DNA of 64,000 bases from Mesorhizobium_K sp040049215 (GCF_040049215.1 NZ_JBDZDN010000001.1:1488001-1552000), one strand, 5' to 3'. Counted from the first letter of the stretch, positions 26,320 through 35,378 are shown. Numbers and translations: made by a program. The notes: generated by a model from the sequence alone, not told the origin.

Positions 26320-27147
26320 TCAGATCGCCGGGGGCGGAGGTGGCGAATTGCCGGTCCCGCGCACTTGCTGGTCGAAGTCGATGATCGAGCCCGTCATCAT
26401 GCCGCTCTCCGCACTGGAGAGATAGGCAACCGCGCGCGACACCTCGTCGACCTCGAGCAGGCGGCCGAACGGCTTCGTCTTCTCGGCCTCTCCCAGCCAG
26501 CCGTCCTCTGCGCCATGATAGGTCTTCATGATGCGGTCCTCGCCCGGCGTGTTCATGTGGCCGATGGTGAGGCCGTTGACGCGGATACGGTGGTTCATCA
26601 CCGAATAGGCGACGTTGCGGGTCAGCGTGATCAGCGCGCCCTTGGACGAGCAATAGGCGGTGATGAAGCTCTGCCCGCCATGGCCCGACATGGAAATGAT
26701 GTTGACGATCGAGCCCTCGATCTTCTCGCGCTTCATCACAGCCAACGCGTCCTGCATCAGGAAGAATGGCGCGCGTACGTTGACGGCGAACATAGCGTCG
26801 AAGAGTTCCGGCTTGGTGTCCCAGATGGTGCCGCGGTCAGTGATGCCGGCGGAGTTCACCAGCACGTCGACGCGGCCGAACGCCTTGTCGGCCTCGGCGA
26901 CGACCTTGCGGGTGTCGTCCATCGAGGCGAGATCGGCCTTCACGAAGACCGTCTTCACGCCCCGGGCCTCAAGCGTCGCCTTCACTTTCGCGCCCCGCTC
27001 GGCGTTGCGCCCGGTGATGACGAGGCCAGCGATGCTGCGGTCGGCGAAGAGATGGGCCACACCTTCGCCCAGCCCTTGGGTTGAGCCGGTGACGATGGCG
27101 ACCTTGCCCTCCAGCGAGGAGTTCTTCAGCGAATTGACGTCGAACAT
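26320..27147 (-). CDS. SDR-family oxidoreductase in the iolG operon
   Basis: A 275-residue short-chain dehydrogenase with the cofactor motif TGSTQGLG (residues 20-27), NSAG (98-101) and the active-site pair Tyr165-Lys169 in AYCSSKG. The ATG at 27147 has GAGGGAG upstream, and the 20-residue extension in the longer frame is spurious. It starts 10 bp after iolG ends, so it is co-transcribed with it. A role in oxidising an inositol isomer or other cyclitol is inferred from that; the sequence gives only the SDR class. The C-terminus ends in a run of five prolines. Confidence 0.85.
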   Translation of the reverse strand: MFDVNSLKNSSLEGKVAIVTGSTQGLGEGVAHLFADRSIAGLVITGRNAERGAKVKATLEARGVKTVFVKADLASMDDTRKVVAEADKAFGRVDVLVNSAGITDRGTIWDTKPELFDAMFAVNVRAPFFLMQDALAVMKREKIEGSIVNIISMSGHGGQSFITAYCSSKGALITLTRNVAYSVMNHRIRVNGLTIGHMNTPGEDRIMKTYHGAEDGWLGEAEKTKPFGRLLEVDEVSRAVAYLSSAESGMMTGSIIDFDQQVRGTGNSPPPPPAI

Positions 27148-27157
27148 TTTCTCTCCC

Positions 27158-28147
27158 TCAGCCGATCTTGACCGGCTTGCCGGTCTCGCGGGATTTCGTG
27201 GCGGCATCCGCCATCATCTGCGCCTTAAGCCCGTCGGTGCCGTCGGGCTTCGGCTTCTTGCCCGACACCAGCGCCTCGATGAAGGCCTCGATCTCATTTC
27301 TATAGGCCGCCGCATAGCGTTCGAGGAAGAAGTTCTGCACCGGATCGGCGCTGATGCCCTTGTCGCCGGCGAACTGCACCGTCGTCTCGTGCACGTTGCC
27401 CGCCGACAGCAACCCCTTGGAGCCGTGCACTTCGATGCGCTGGTCGTAGCCATAGGTGGCGCGGCGCGAATTCGAGATCTGGCAGATCTTGCCGCTCGCC
27501 GTCTTCAGCACCACGGCCGCCGTGTCGACGTCCCCGGCCTTGCCGATCGCCGGATCGACCAGCGAGGAGCCCACGGCATAGACTTCGATCGCATCCTCGC
27601 CGAGCAGGAAGCGCGCCATGTCGAAGTCGTGGATCATCATGTCGCGGAACAGTCCGCCCGACCGCTCGATATAGGAGACCGGCGGCGGGCCGGGATCGCG
27701 CGACAGGATGGTCACAAGCTCGACCTCGCCGGCGGTGCCGTCCGCCAACCGCCGCTGGAGGGCGGCGAAGTTCGGATCGAAGCGGCGGTTGAAGCCGATC
27801 ATCAATGGGATGCCGGCCTTGTCGACGCGCTCCAGCGTCTTCCTGATGCGGGCAGAACTGAGATCCACCGGCTTCTCGCAAAACACCGCCTTGCCGGCCT
27901 TCGCCGCCTTGTCGATGAAGTCGGCATGGGTATCGGTGGGCGTGCCTATCAGGATGGCGTCAATCGATTTGTCGGCCAGTATCTCCTCGGGCGTCCTGAC
28001 CGGCGCGCCGGTGGCGGCCGACAAAGATTGAGCCCCGTTCGGCATCGGATCGGCGATCGCCGCCAGCCTCGCGCGCGCCGAGTGAGCGATGTTGCGACCG
28101 TGAATCTGGCCGATGCGGCCCGCACCAAGCAGCCCGATCGAAATCAT
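27158..28147 (-). CDS. iolG: Myo-inositol 2-dehydrogenase
   Basis: IolG oxidises myo-inositol to 2-keto-myo-inositol (inosose), the first step of the pathway. The 329-residue product is of the Gfo/Idh/MocA family: Rossmann motif GLLGAGRIGQIH at about residues 5-16, EKPVDLS near 92, and the substrate-site segments DMMIHDFDMARFLLG near 170 and DVDTAA. It is divergent from iolC across 136 bp that contain the presumed IolR operators. A related cyclitol dehydrogenase (for example for scyllo-inositol) is possible, but its place in the iol cluster favours IolG. Confidence 0.92.
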   Translation of the reverse strand: MISIGLLGAGRIGQIHGRNIAHSARARLAAIADPMPNGAQSLSAATGAPVRTPEEILADKSIDAILIGTPTDTHADFIDKAAKAGKAVFCEKPVDLSSARIRKTLERVDKAGIPLMIGFNRRFDPNFAALQRRLADGTAGEVELVTILSRDPGPPPVSYIERSGGLFRDMMIHDFDMARFLLGEDAIEVYAVGSSLVDPAIGKAGDVDTAAVVLKTASGKICQISNSRRATYGYDQRIEVHGSKGLLSAGNVHETTVQFAGDKGISADPVQNFFLERYAAAYRNEIEAFIEALVSGKKPKPDGTDGLKAQMMADAATKSRETGKPVKIG

Positions 28148-28186
28148 GTCCGTTTCCTTCCCTGGATCTGTTCGGATTTTGCAAAT

Positions 28187-28200
28187 AGAATAAATATTCC
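28187..28200. promoter_or_regulatory. Candidate IolR operator 1 (AGAA-N6-TTCC)
   Basis: AGAATAAATATTCC differs at one position from GGAA-N6-TTCC, the motif I recall for the RpiR-type inositol repressor IolR of rhizobia. It overlaps the -10 element of the likely iolG promoter, which is the expected place for a repressor. Confidence 0.55.
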
Positions 28201-28214
28201 ACATTGACTGTCAA
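28187..28214 (-). promoter_or_regulatory. Likely iolG promoter
   Basis: On the minus strand TTGACA (28214-28209) is followed after 16 bp by TATTCT (28192-28187), 40 bp upstream of the iolG start codon. The -35 box is a perfect consensus. Confidence 0.55.
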
Positions 28215-28216
28215 AT

Positions 28217-28230
28217 GGAATTTGTGTTTC
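28217..28230. promoter_or_regulatory. Candidate IolR operator 2 (GGAA-N6-TTTC)
   Basis: GGAATTTGTGTTTC matches GGAA-N6-TTCC at all but one position. It lies 54 bp upstream of the iolC GTG start. On the plus strand TTGACT at 28204-28209 could be the -35 of the iolC promoter, which would put the -10 inside this site. Confidence 0.5.
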
Positions 28231-28283
28231 AATTCGTGGAATCCAGCAACCTGAAAAAGCAGATCGAGACGAGGGAGAATGTC

Positions 28284-30212
28284 GTGACCAGAGGAGCGCA
28301 AACCGGCCCGCTCGACGTCATCGCCATCGGCCGCGCCTCGGTCGACCTCTACGGCCAACAGATCGGCTCGCGCCTCGAAGACATCGCGACCTTCGCCAAA
28401 TCCGTCGGTGGTTGCCCGGCTAATATTTCCGTCGGCACTGCGCGGCTCGGCCTGCGCTCGGCTCTGCTCACCCGCGTCGGCGACGAGCAGATGGGCCGCT
28501 TCATCAGGGAGCAGCTGGTGCGCGAGGGTGTGTCGGTCGAGGGCATCACGACAGACAAAGAGCGGCTGACCGCGCTGGTGCTGCTCTCCGTCGAGGACGA
28601 AGGCGTCTCGCCGATGATCTTCGTGCGCACCGACTGTGCCGACATGGCGCTGTCCGAGGAGGATGTCGACGAGGCCTTCGTGGCTTCAGCGCGCGCTATC
28701 GTCGTCACCGGCACGCATTTTTCGCGGCCCAACAGCGAGGCGGCACAGCTCAAGGCTATCCGCATCGCAAAGGCCAACGGTCGGAAGGTGGTCTTCGACG
28801 TCGACTACCGCCCGAACCTCTGGGGACTTGCCGGCCATGCCGAGGGTTTCGAGCGCTATGTGAAGTCCGACCTCGTCTCCTCCAAGATGAGGCAGGTTCT
28901 GCCCGACTGCGACCTCATCGTCGGCACCGAGGAAGAGATCATGATCGCCTCGGGCGCGGACGACGTGCTCGGCGCGCTGAAGGCGATCCGCGCGGTATCC
29001 AAGGCGGCGATCGTGCTGAAGCGCGGCGCCAAGGGCTGCATCGTCTATGACGGACCGATCACCGACGATCTGGAGGACGGCATTGTCGGCGAGGGTTTCC
29101 CGATCGAGATCTACAACGTGCTCGGCGCGGGCGATGCCTTCATGTCGGGGCTGCTGCGCGGCTGGCTCGGCGGCGAGAGTTTCGAGACCGCCGCGACCTG
29201 GGCCAATGCCTGCGGCGCGTTCGCGGTTTCGCGCCTGCTCTGCGCGCCGGAATACCCGACCTTCGAGGAGTTGCAGTTCTTCCTGAAAAACGGCAGCAAG
29301 CACCACGCGCTGCGCAAGGACGAGGCTATCAACCACATCCACTGGGCGACGACGCGCCGGGGCGACATTCCCTCGCTGATGGCTTTCGCCTGCGACCATC
29401 GCGTGCAGCTCGAAGAGATCGCCGCGCGGGTTGGCGCGGACCCGAAAAGGATCGAGGCCTTCAAGGTCTTGGCGGTCAAGGCCGCCGCGAAGGTCGCCAA
29501 CGGCCGCGACGGCTATGGCATGCTGCTTGACGAGAAATATGGCCGCAAGGCGATGTTCGAATTCGCCAAGCACGGGTTTGCCTGGCTCGGCCGGCCGATC
29601 GAGCTGCCGGGCTCGCGGCCGCTGCGCTTCGAATTCAGCCAGGACATCGGCTCGCAGCTTGTCGACTGGCCGGTCGACCACTGCATCAAATGCCTGTGCT
29701 TCTACCATCCGGACGATCCGCCTGCCCTGAAGCAGGAACAGCAGGATAAGCTGCGCGCGCTGTTCAAGGCATCGCGAAAAGTCGGCCGCGAGTTGCTGAT
29801 CGAGATCATCGCCGGCAAGCATGGCAAGCTCGACGACGACACGGTGCCCCGTGCGCTGGACGAGCTTTATGCGCTCGGCATCAAGCCGGACTGGTGGAAA
29901 CTCGAGCCGCAGGCCTCCAGCGCTGCCTGGGCGGCTATAGAGGCTGTCATCACTGAGAATGACCCTTGGTGCCGGGGCGTGGTGCTGCTTGGCCTCGACG
30001 CGCCGCAGGAAGAGTTGGAGGCGGCTTTCACCGCCACCGCCAACGCGCCGATCGTGAAAGGTTTCGCGGTCGGCCGCACCATCTTCGCGGACGCTGCTGA
30101 AAAATGGCTGGCCGGCAAAATTTCGGACGATGCGGCGATCGCCGACATGGCCAGGCGCTTCGCGAGCCTGACCGAAGCCTGGCTTGCCGCGCGCGGCCGG
30201 AAGGCGGCATAA
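28284..30212 (+). CDS. iolC: 5-dehydro-2-deoxygluconokinase fused to a DUF2090 domain
   Basis: IolC phosphorylates 2-deoxy-5-keto-gluconate. Residues about 1-325 are a PfkB-type sugar kinase with the active-site motif NVLGAGDAFMSGL near 295. Residues about 335-635 are DUF2090, an aldolase-fold domain thought to act like IolJ on the phosphorylated product; this fusion is usual in rhizobia. The GTG start at 28284 is preceded by GAGGGAG; the ORF upstream of it overlaps the operator region and is not family-like. Product 642 aa. It leads the rightward iol operon. Confidence 0.93.
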   Translation: MTRGAQTGPLDVIAIGRASVDLYGQQIGSRLEDIATFAKSVGGCPANISVGTARLGLRSALLTRVGDEQMGRFIREQLVREGVSVEGITTDKERLTALVLLSVEDEGVSPMIFVRTDCADMALSEEDVDEAFVASARAIVVTGTHFSRPNSEAAQLKAIRIAKANGRKVVFDVDYRPNLWGLAGHAEGFERYVKSDLVSSKMRQVLPDCDLIVGTEEEIMIASGADDVLGALKAIRAVSKAAIVLKRGAKGCIVYDGPITDDLEDGIVGEGFPIEIYNVLGAGDAFMSGLLRGWLGGESFETAATWANACGAFAVSRLLCAPEYPTFEELQFFLKNGSKHHALRKDEAINHIHWATTRRGDIPSLMAFACDHRVQLEEIAARVGADPKRIEAFKVLAVKAAAKVANGRDGYGMLLDEKYGRKAMFEFAKHGFAWLGRPIELPGSRPLRFEFSQDIGSQLVDWPVDHCIKCLCFYHPDDPPALKQEQQDKLRALFKASRKVGRELLIEIIAGKHGKLDDDTVPRALDELYALGIKPDWWKLEPQASSAAWAAIEAVITENDPWCRGVVLLGLDAPQEELEAAFTATANAPIVKGFAVGRTIFADAAEKWLAGKISDDAAIADMARRFASLTEAWLAARGRKAA

Positions 30213-30285
30213 GGAAATTGTTGGTGCTGGAGCGCCCGTTGCGCGTCCGTGAGGACGTGCGGCACTCCAGGTGGAGGACAGAGAT

Positions 30286-32133
30286 ATGACAAAGACCATC
30301 CGCCTGACGATGGCGCAGGCGCTGACCCGCTTCATGACGCGGCAGATGACCGTGATCGACGGCAGGAAGATGCCGATCTTCGGCGGCGTCTGGGCGATCT
30401 TCGGCCACGGCAACGTCGCCGGCGTCGGCGAGGCGCTCTACCAGGTGCGCGACGAACTGCCGACCTATCGCGCGCACAACGAGCAGGCGATGGCGCATGC
30501 CGCCATCGCGTTCGCCAAGGCGAGTTTCCGCCGCCGCTTCATGGCAGCGACCTCGTCCATTGGGCCCGGCGCCACCAACATGGTGACGGCGGCGGCACTC
30601 GCTCATGTGAACCGCCTGCCGGTGCTGCTGCTTCCCGGCGACGTCTTCGCCAACCGCGCGCCCGACCCCGTGCTGCAGCAGGTCGAAAGCTTCGGCGATG
30701 GCACGGTCAGCGCCAACGACGTCTTCCGTCCGGTGTCGCGCTATTTCGACCGCATCACACGCCCCGAGCAGATCATCCCGGCGCTCAACCGCGCCATGCA
30801 GGTGCTGACCGACCCGGCCGAATGCGGACCGGTGACGCTGTCGCTCTGCCAGGACGTGCAGGCCGAGGCCTTCGACTATCCGGAAAGTTTCTTCGCCGAG
30901 CGGGTCTGGCTGCCGCGCCGCCCGCAGCCCGACGCGACCGAGCTCGACGCCGCGGTCGCGGCGCTGAAATCGGCGAAGAAACCCGTCATCATCGCCGGCG
31001 GCGGCGTGCTTTATTCGGAAGCGACGGCGACGCTCAAAACCTTCGCCGAGAGGCGCGGCATCCCGGTCATGGAAACGCAGGCCGGCAAGTCGAGCCTGCC
31101 GCATGTGCATGCGCTCAACATGGGTTCCGTCGGCGTCACCGGGTCGTCGGCCTCGAATTTGCTTGCGGAACAAGCGGACGTGGTGCTCGCGGTCGGTACC
31201 CGCCTGCAGGATTTCACCACGGGATCCTGGGCACTGTTCAAGGCCGACGGCGCGAAGATCGTCGGGCTGAACGTCCAGCCCTTCGATGCCTACAAGCACA
31301 GCGGCCTGCCGCTGGTCGCCGACGCCAAGGCCGGGCTTGAGGCACTGGACGAGAAACTTGGCAGCTGGAAGTCGCCGGCGGCCTGGGTGTCGACCGCGAA
31401 GGCCGCCAAGGCCGCTTGGCTGAAGGCGGCGAAGGCCGTCACCGACCCGACCAATTCGCTGCCGTCGGACGCGCAGGCAATCGGCGCTGTGCATCGCGCG
31501 CGCGGTTCGAAGGCGACGCTGGTCTGCGCCTCGGGCGGCCTGCCGGGCGAACTGCACAAGCTCTGGCCGGCCGGCGCGCCCGGCAGCTACCATCTCGACT
31601 ATGGTTATTCGACCATGGGCTACGAGATCGCCGGCGGGCTCGGCGTCAAGATCGCTCGGCCCGACCAGGACGTCATCGTCATGCTCGGCGACGGCAGCTA
31701 CATGATGGCGAATTCCGAGATCGCCACCTCGGTGATGCTCGGCAACAAGCTGACGATTGTCGTGCTCGACAACGGAGGCTTCGGCTGCATCAACCGGCTG
31801 CAGATGGCGACCGGCGGGGCGAACTTCAACAACCTTTTCCGCGACGCTATGCACGAGGTCATGCCGGAGATCGACTTCGCCGCGCATGCGGCGTCGATGG
31901 GCGCGGTAGCGCGCAAGGCGGCCTCGATCGCCGAGCTGGAGCGCGCGCTGAAACAGGCGGAGAAGGACGATAGAACCAGCGTCATCGTCATCGACACCGA
32001 TCCGCTGATCTCCACCGATGCCGGCGGCCACTGGTGGGATGTCGCGGTGCCGGAAGTCTCCGTGCGTCCCAGCGTCAACAAGGCGCGCAAGGACTATGAG
32101 AAAAAGCGCAAGATGCAGCATCTGGTGAATTAA
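30286..32133 (+). CDS. iolD: 3D-(3,5/4)-trihydroxycyclohexane-1,2-dione hydrolase
   Basis: IolD opens the ring of the diketo-inositol to 5-deoxy-glucuronate using thiamine diphosphate. The 615-residue product has the N-terminal pyrimidine-binding domain (RAHNEQAMAHAAIAFAKA near 59-76) and the C-terminal ThDP-binding motif GDGSYMMANSEIATSVMLG near 468. The ATG at 30286 has GGAGGA upstream. It follows iolC by 73 bp. Confidence 0.95.
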   Translation: MTKTIRLTMAQALTRFMTRQMTVIDGRKMPIFGGVWAIFGHGNVAGVGEALYQVRDELPTYRAHNEQAMAHAAIAFAKASFRRRFMAATSSIGPGATNMVTAAALAHVNRLPVLLLPGDVFANRAPDPVLQQVESFGDGTVSANDVFRPVSRYFDRITRPEQIIPALNRAMQVLTDPAECGPVTLSLCQDVQAEAFDYPESFFAERVWLPRRPQPDATELDAAVAALKSAKKPVIIAGGGVLYSEATATLKTFAERRGIPVMETQAGKSSLPHVHALNMGSVGVTGSSASNLLAEQADVVLAVGTRLQDFTTGSWALFKADGAKIVGLNVQPFDAYKHSGLPLVADAKAGLEALDEKLGSWKSPAAWVSTAKAAKAAWLKAAKAVTDPTNSLPSDAQAIGAVHRARGSKATLVCASGGLPGELHKLWPAGAPGSYHLDYGYSTMGYEIAGGLGVKIARPDQDVIVMLGDGSYMMANSEIATSVMLGNKLTIVVLDNGGFGCINRLQMATGGANFNNLFRDAMHEVMPEIDFAAHAASMGAVARKAASIAELERALKQAEKDDRTSVIVIDTDPLISTDAGGHWWDVAVPEVSVRPSVNKARKDYEKKRKMQHLVN

Positions 32134-32140
32134 GAGGAAA

Positions 32141-32506
32141 ATGTCGGACGAGGCTCTTACGCCAGCGAAGGTCCGAGAGGTCGTCGAGGGGGAGCTCTCC
32201 GGCATGCCTGAGGACCTTGCCACGCGTGCACGACGGTATCTTGTCGAGCCTTATCCTTCTGAACGAAGCTGGAGTTATGGCCCCGAGACATTTCAGTGCT
32301 GGATCGTTCTGGTCGACGACGCGAAGAATAGCGGTACAGGCATCGGCTATTGCGGCGGGGGAGTCTGGCAGCCGGATCGCAGATGGGTGTTGCTGTGGGT
32401 CGAAATCCGTGAACCGCGCGATGCCGATCTCGGGCAGGACTCGAGCTGGTTCACTTCACTGGAAGAGGCGTTCAGCGAATCGTTCATGTCTAACAGTCCG
32501 GCTTGA
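32141..32506 (+). CDS. Conserved-looking unknown protein inside the iol operon
   Basis: A 121-residue ORF 7 bp after iolD, with AGAGGA just before its ATG, so it is very likely translated with the operon. Its core GTGIGYCGGGVWQPDRRWVLLWV and the later SSWFTSLEEAFSES look like one small alpha/beta domain. I recall similar small proteins of unknown function ending in a WF-x-TLEEAF motif. No signal peptide or membrane segment is present. It separates iolD from iolE, which are normally adjacent in rhizobia. No function can be assigned. Confidence 0.7.
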   Translation: MSDEALTPAKVREVVEGELSGMPEDLATRARRYLVEPYPSERSWSYGPETFQCWIVLVDDAKNSGTGIGYCGGGVWQPDRRWVLLWVEIREPRDADLGQDSSWFTSLEEAFSESFMSNSPA

Positions 32507-32563
32507 GCAATTCTGGAAATCGCCGGCGAATGTGTTGCAGCAAGTTGAGAGCGGAGTGATCAC

Positions 32564-33481
32564 TTGAAAGCCAAACTGGGCATGTCCCCCATCGCGTGGT
32601 GGAACGACGATCTGGTCGAGCTCTCCGACGACGTCTCGCTGGAGGAATGCCTGCGCCAGTCGCGTTCGGCCGGCTTCACCGGCATGGAAAAGGGCCGCCG
32701 CTTCCCCGAAGACCCTGACATCATGCTGCCGATCCTGAAAAAGGCGGACGTGACGCTCTGCGGCGGCTGGTTCTCGGGCACGCTGATCAATGAGGACATG
32801 GCGGCCAACAAGGATCGCATCCAGCCGATGATCGACCTCTTCAAGGCGGTGAACGCGCCCTGCATCGTCTATGGCGAAGTCGGACGGTCCATCCAGGGCG
32901 ACCGCTCGAAGCCGCTCGCCACCAAGCCGAAGCTTTCCGAGGACGAGATGAAGGCCTATGCACGCAAGGTCACCGAATTCGGCGAATGGTGCGCCGACCA
33001 GGGCATGCCGCTTTCCTACCACCACCACATGGCGGCGGTGGTGGAGACCGAGCCGGAGCTCGACGCCTTCATGAAATATTCGGGCGCCGGCATCCCGCTG
33101 CTGCTTGACGCCGGTCATCTCGCTTTCGCCGGCGGCAACGTGCTCGCCGCCATCGACAAGCACCACAGCCGCATCAACCACGTGCACGTGAAGGATGTCA
33201 GGATGCCTGTCATCAACAAGCTCGACCGCACGAAGCAATCCTTCCTCGACGCAGTGGCGCTCGGCGCCTTCACCGTGCCAGGCGACGGCTCGCTGGACTT
33301 CGGCAAGATCGTGCAAAAGTTCGCCGACTATGGTTACGAGGGCTGGTTCGTCGTCGAGGCCGAGCAGGACCCGAAGAAGAACCCGCCGCTGAAGATGGCT
33401 GAGGTCGGCCACAAGGAATTGATGCGGGTCATGACCGCTGCAGGCTATACGGTCGAGACGCAGGGCTTTCCTGCATCCTGA
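32564..33481 (+). CDS. iolE: Inosose dehydratase (myo-inosose-2 dehydratase)
   Basis: IolE removes water from 2-keto-myo-inositol to give the trihydroxycyclohexane-dione used by IolD. The 305-residue TIM-barrel protein has the metal-binding segments YHHHMAAVVETEPELDAF, LLLDAGHLAFAGG, INHVHVKDVR and FVVEAEQDP. The TTG start at 32564 has GCGGAG 7 nt upstream; no ATG is suitably placed. It is the third pathway enzyme of the operon. Confidence 0.95.
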   Translation: MKAKLGMSPIAWWNDDLVELSDDVSLEECLRQSRSAGFTGMEKGRRFPEDPDIMLPILKKADVTLCGGWFSGTLINEDMAANKDRIQPMIDLFKAVNAPCIVYGEVGRSIQGDRSKPLATKPKLSEDEMKAYARKVTEFGEWCADQGMPLSYHHHMAAVVETEPELDAFMKYSGAGIPLLLDAGHLAFAGGNVLAAIDKHHSRINHVHVKDVRMPVINKLDRTKQSFLDAVALGAFTVPGDGSLDFGKIVQKFADYGYEGWFVVEAEQDPKKNPPLKMAEVGHKELMRVMTAAGYTVETQGFPAS

Positions 33482-33493
33482 GAGGTTTGGCGA

Positions 33494-33706
33494 GTGAAGG
33501 ATTACGAACACCCGTTTTTTCGGCCGTTGTGGCGGCGCGTGACGATCGTCGTCGTCTGCGTGGCGTGGTCGATCTTCGAATTCGTCACTGGCGCACCTTT
33601 CTGGGGCATGATCGCCGGCGGTTTCGCCGTCTACGCCGTCTGGCAGTTCTTCTACCTCTACAAGCCGGTCGATCCGGCCGCGCCGCCGCCTGAGACCAAG
33701 GAGTAA
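33494..33706 (+). CDS. DUF3329-type small membrane protein
   Basis: A 70-residue protein starting at GTG 33494, 12 bp after iolE, with a short cytosolic start (MKDYEHPFFRPLWRR) and two membrane helices at about 16-33 and 36-54. This fits the DUF3329 family, small proteins of unknown role often found beside iolE and iolB in rhizobia. Three bases separate its stop from iolB. A helper role in the operon is inferred from position only. Confidence 0.7.
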   Translation: MKDYEHPFFRPLWRRVTIVVVCVAWSIFEFVTGAPFWGMIAGGFAVYAVWQFFYLYKPVDPAAPPPETKE

Positions 33707-33709
33707 GCG

Positions 33710-34522
33710 ATGTCGAAGCTCTTGGTGAAGAAGAAGGCAGGTTACGGCCGCGTCGCCCATGTGACGCCGGAAAACGCCGGCTGGACCTATGTCGGTTTCG
33801 ATCTCCACCGACTGAAGACTGGCGACACTGTTTCGGAGAGAACCTTGGGGCGCGAGGTCTGCCTCATGCTCGTCACCGGCAAGGCCAAGGTTTCGGCCGG
33901 CGGCAAGGATTTCGGCCTGATCGGCGAGCGCATGAGCCCGTTCGAGGGCAAGCCGTGGTCGGTCTACGTACCGGAAAACTCCGACTGGACCGTGACCGCC
34001 GACACCGAGGTCGAGTTCGCCGTCTGCTCCGCGCCGGGCCTGGGCGGCGGCTTGCCGGCGCGCCTGATCTCGCCGGACGATCTGAGCCAGGAGACCCGCG
34101 GCAAAGGCACCAACACGCGCTACGTGACCAACATATTGCCGGAGTACCAGCCTGCCGATTCCCTGCTGGTGGTCGAAGTCATCACGCCCGGCGGGCACAC
34201 GTCCAGCTACCCCCCGCACAAGCACGACCGAGACGACCTGCCCAACGAGTCCTATCTCGAGGAGACCTATTACCATCGTTTCAACCCGCCGCAGGGGTTT
34301 GCCTTCCAGCGCGTCTTCACGGACGCGGACGCGGATGGAAAACGCGAGCTGGACGAGGCGATGGCGATAGAGGACGGCGACGTCGTGCTGGTACCGAAGG
34401 GCTATCATCCGTGCGCGGCCTGCCACGGATACGATCTCTACTATCTCAACGTCATGGCGGGACCGAAGCGCACCTGGAAATTCCACAACGCGCCCGAACA
34501 CGAGTGGCTGATGAAGGCGTGA
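33710..34522 (+). CDS. iolB: 5-deoxy-glucuronate isomerase
   Basis: IolB converts 5-deoxy-glucuronate to 2-deoxy-5-keto-gluconate, the substrate of IolC. The 270-residue bicupin has the metal site in SSYPPHKHDRDDLPNESYLE near 164-183 and the later YHPCAACHGYDLYYLNVMAG. It closes the iol set visible here. The malonic-semialdehyde dehydrogenase (iolA), the regulator (iolR) and a transporter are not in the window. Confidence 0.96.
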   Translation: MSKLLVKKKAGYGRVAHVTPENAGWTYVGFDLHRLKTGDTVSERTLGREVCLMLVTGKAKVSAGGKDFGLIGERMSPFEGKPWSVYVPENSDWTVTADTEVEFAVCSAPGLGGGLPARLISPDDLSQETRGKGTNTRYVTNILPEYQPADSLLVVEVITPGGHTSSYPPHKHDRDDLPNESYLEETYYHRFNPPQGFAFQRVFTDADADGKRELDEAMAIEDGDVVLVPKGYHPCAACHGYDLYYLNVMAGPKRTWKFHNAPEHEWLMKA

Positions 34523-34660
34523 GCCTCTCGCCGAGCCAGAGCCGAAGCCGCCCTGGCTGGTGACTTTCGCTCCCCGCTCTGCTATCTGCCGGCTCATCAG
34601 CCGGCTTCGTCATTTCGTCATGCAAATCGCCTATGGGACGAGGCCGACGAGGATTCTTCG

Positions 34661-35368
34661 ATGCGGTACGCCATCTATTTCACGCCCGGGCAGAACGACC
34701 CGCTCACGCGCACGGCCGCGAGCTGGCTCGGCCGCGACCCCTTCACCGGGGCGCAGCCGCCGTCGCCCGCGGTGACGCAGCTTACGCCGTCCGAGATCGC
34801 CTATCACACCGCAAGCGCGCGCCGCTATGGCTTCCACGCGACGCTGAAGGCGCCCTTCCACCTGGCGCAAGACCAGACCGAGGCCGGCCTCGACGACGCC
34901 GTAGCGACATTCGCCGCCGGCGCCGATCCGATCCTGCTGTCCAGGTTGACGCCGGCGCGTATCGACGGCTTTATCGCCCTGGTGCCCGGCAGCCCGGCGC
35001 CCGACCTCGACCGCCTCGCCGGCGAAATCGTCACCGTCTTCGACCGATTCCGCGCGCCGCTGAGCGACGCCGAAGTCAGGCGGCGCAACCCCGATGCGCT
35101 GAGACCCGACGAATTTCGCAACCTCGTGCGGTGGGGCTATCCCTACGTCTTCGAGAGCTTCCGTTTCCACATGACGCTGACCGGACGCGTGGCCGACGCA
35201 GACCTTGCACGCGTGCGCGCGGCCATCGATGAATTGTTCGCGGCGGTGCTGGAACGGCCGGCGACGGTCGACGGACTGGCTTTGTTCGTCGAGCCGGAAC
35301 CCGGCGCACCGTTCCTTGTCAAATCATGGTACAGGCTCGGCCGCCGCCAGGAACGAAAGACAGCCTGA
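34661..35368 (+). CDS. DUF1045 phosphonate-metabolism protein (2H-like fold)
   Basis: A 235-residue protein of the DUF1045 family linked to C-P lyase gene sets. Two HxT-type motifs are visible, FHATLKAPF near 59 and FHMTLTG near 168, as in 2H phosphoesterases and RNA ligase-like proteins, so a cyclic-phosphate hydrolase activity is plausible. It is followed directly by phnM and phnN, which supports a role in alkylphosphonate breakdown. The C-P lyase core genes phnGHIJKL are not in this window. Confidence 0.85.
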   Translation: MRYAIYFTPGQNDPLTRTAASWLGRDPFTGAQPPSPAVTQLTPSEIAYHTASARRYGFHATLKAPFHLAQDQTEAGLDDAVATFAAGADPILLSRLTPARIDGFIALVPGSPAPDLDRLAGEIVTVFDRFRAPLSDAEVRRRNPDALRPDEFRNLVRWGYPYVFESFRFHMTLTGRVADADLARVRAAIDELFAAVLERPATVDGLALFVEPEPGAPFLVKSWYRLGRRQERKTA

Positions 35369-35378
35369 AGTGACCAAG

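Noticed and set aside
30028..32223. 731-codon minus-strand frame opposite iolD
   Set aside because: It is antisense to a clear ThDP enzyme gene, low in recognisable structure and rich in Arg/His/Asp; a shadow frame.
32456..34597. 713-codon minus-strand frame opposite iolE-iolB
   Set aside because: It runs across three real genes on the other strand and has no domain similarity.
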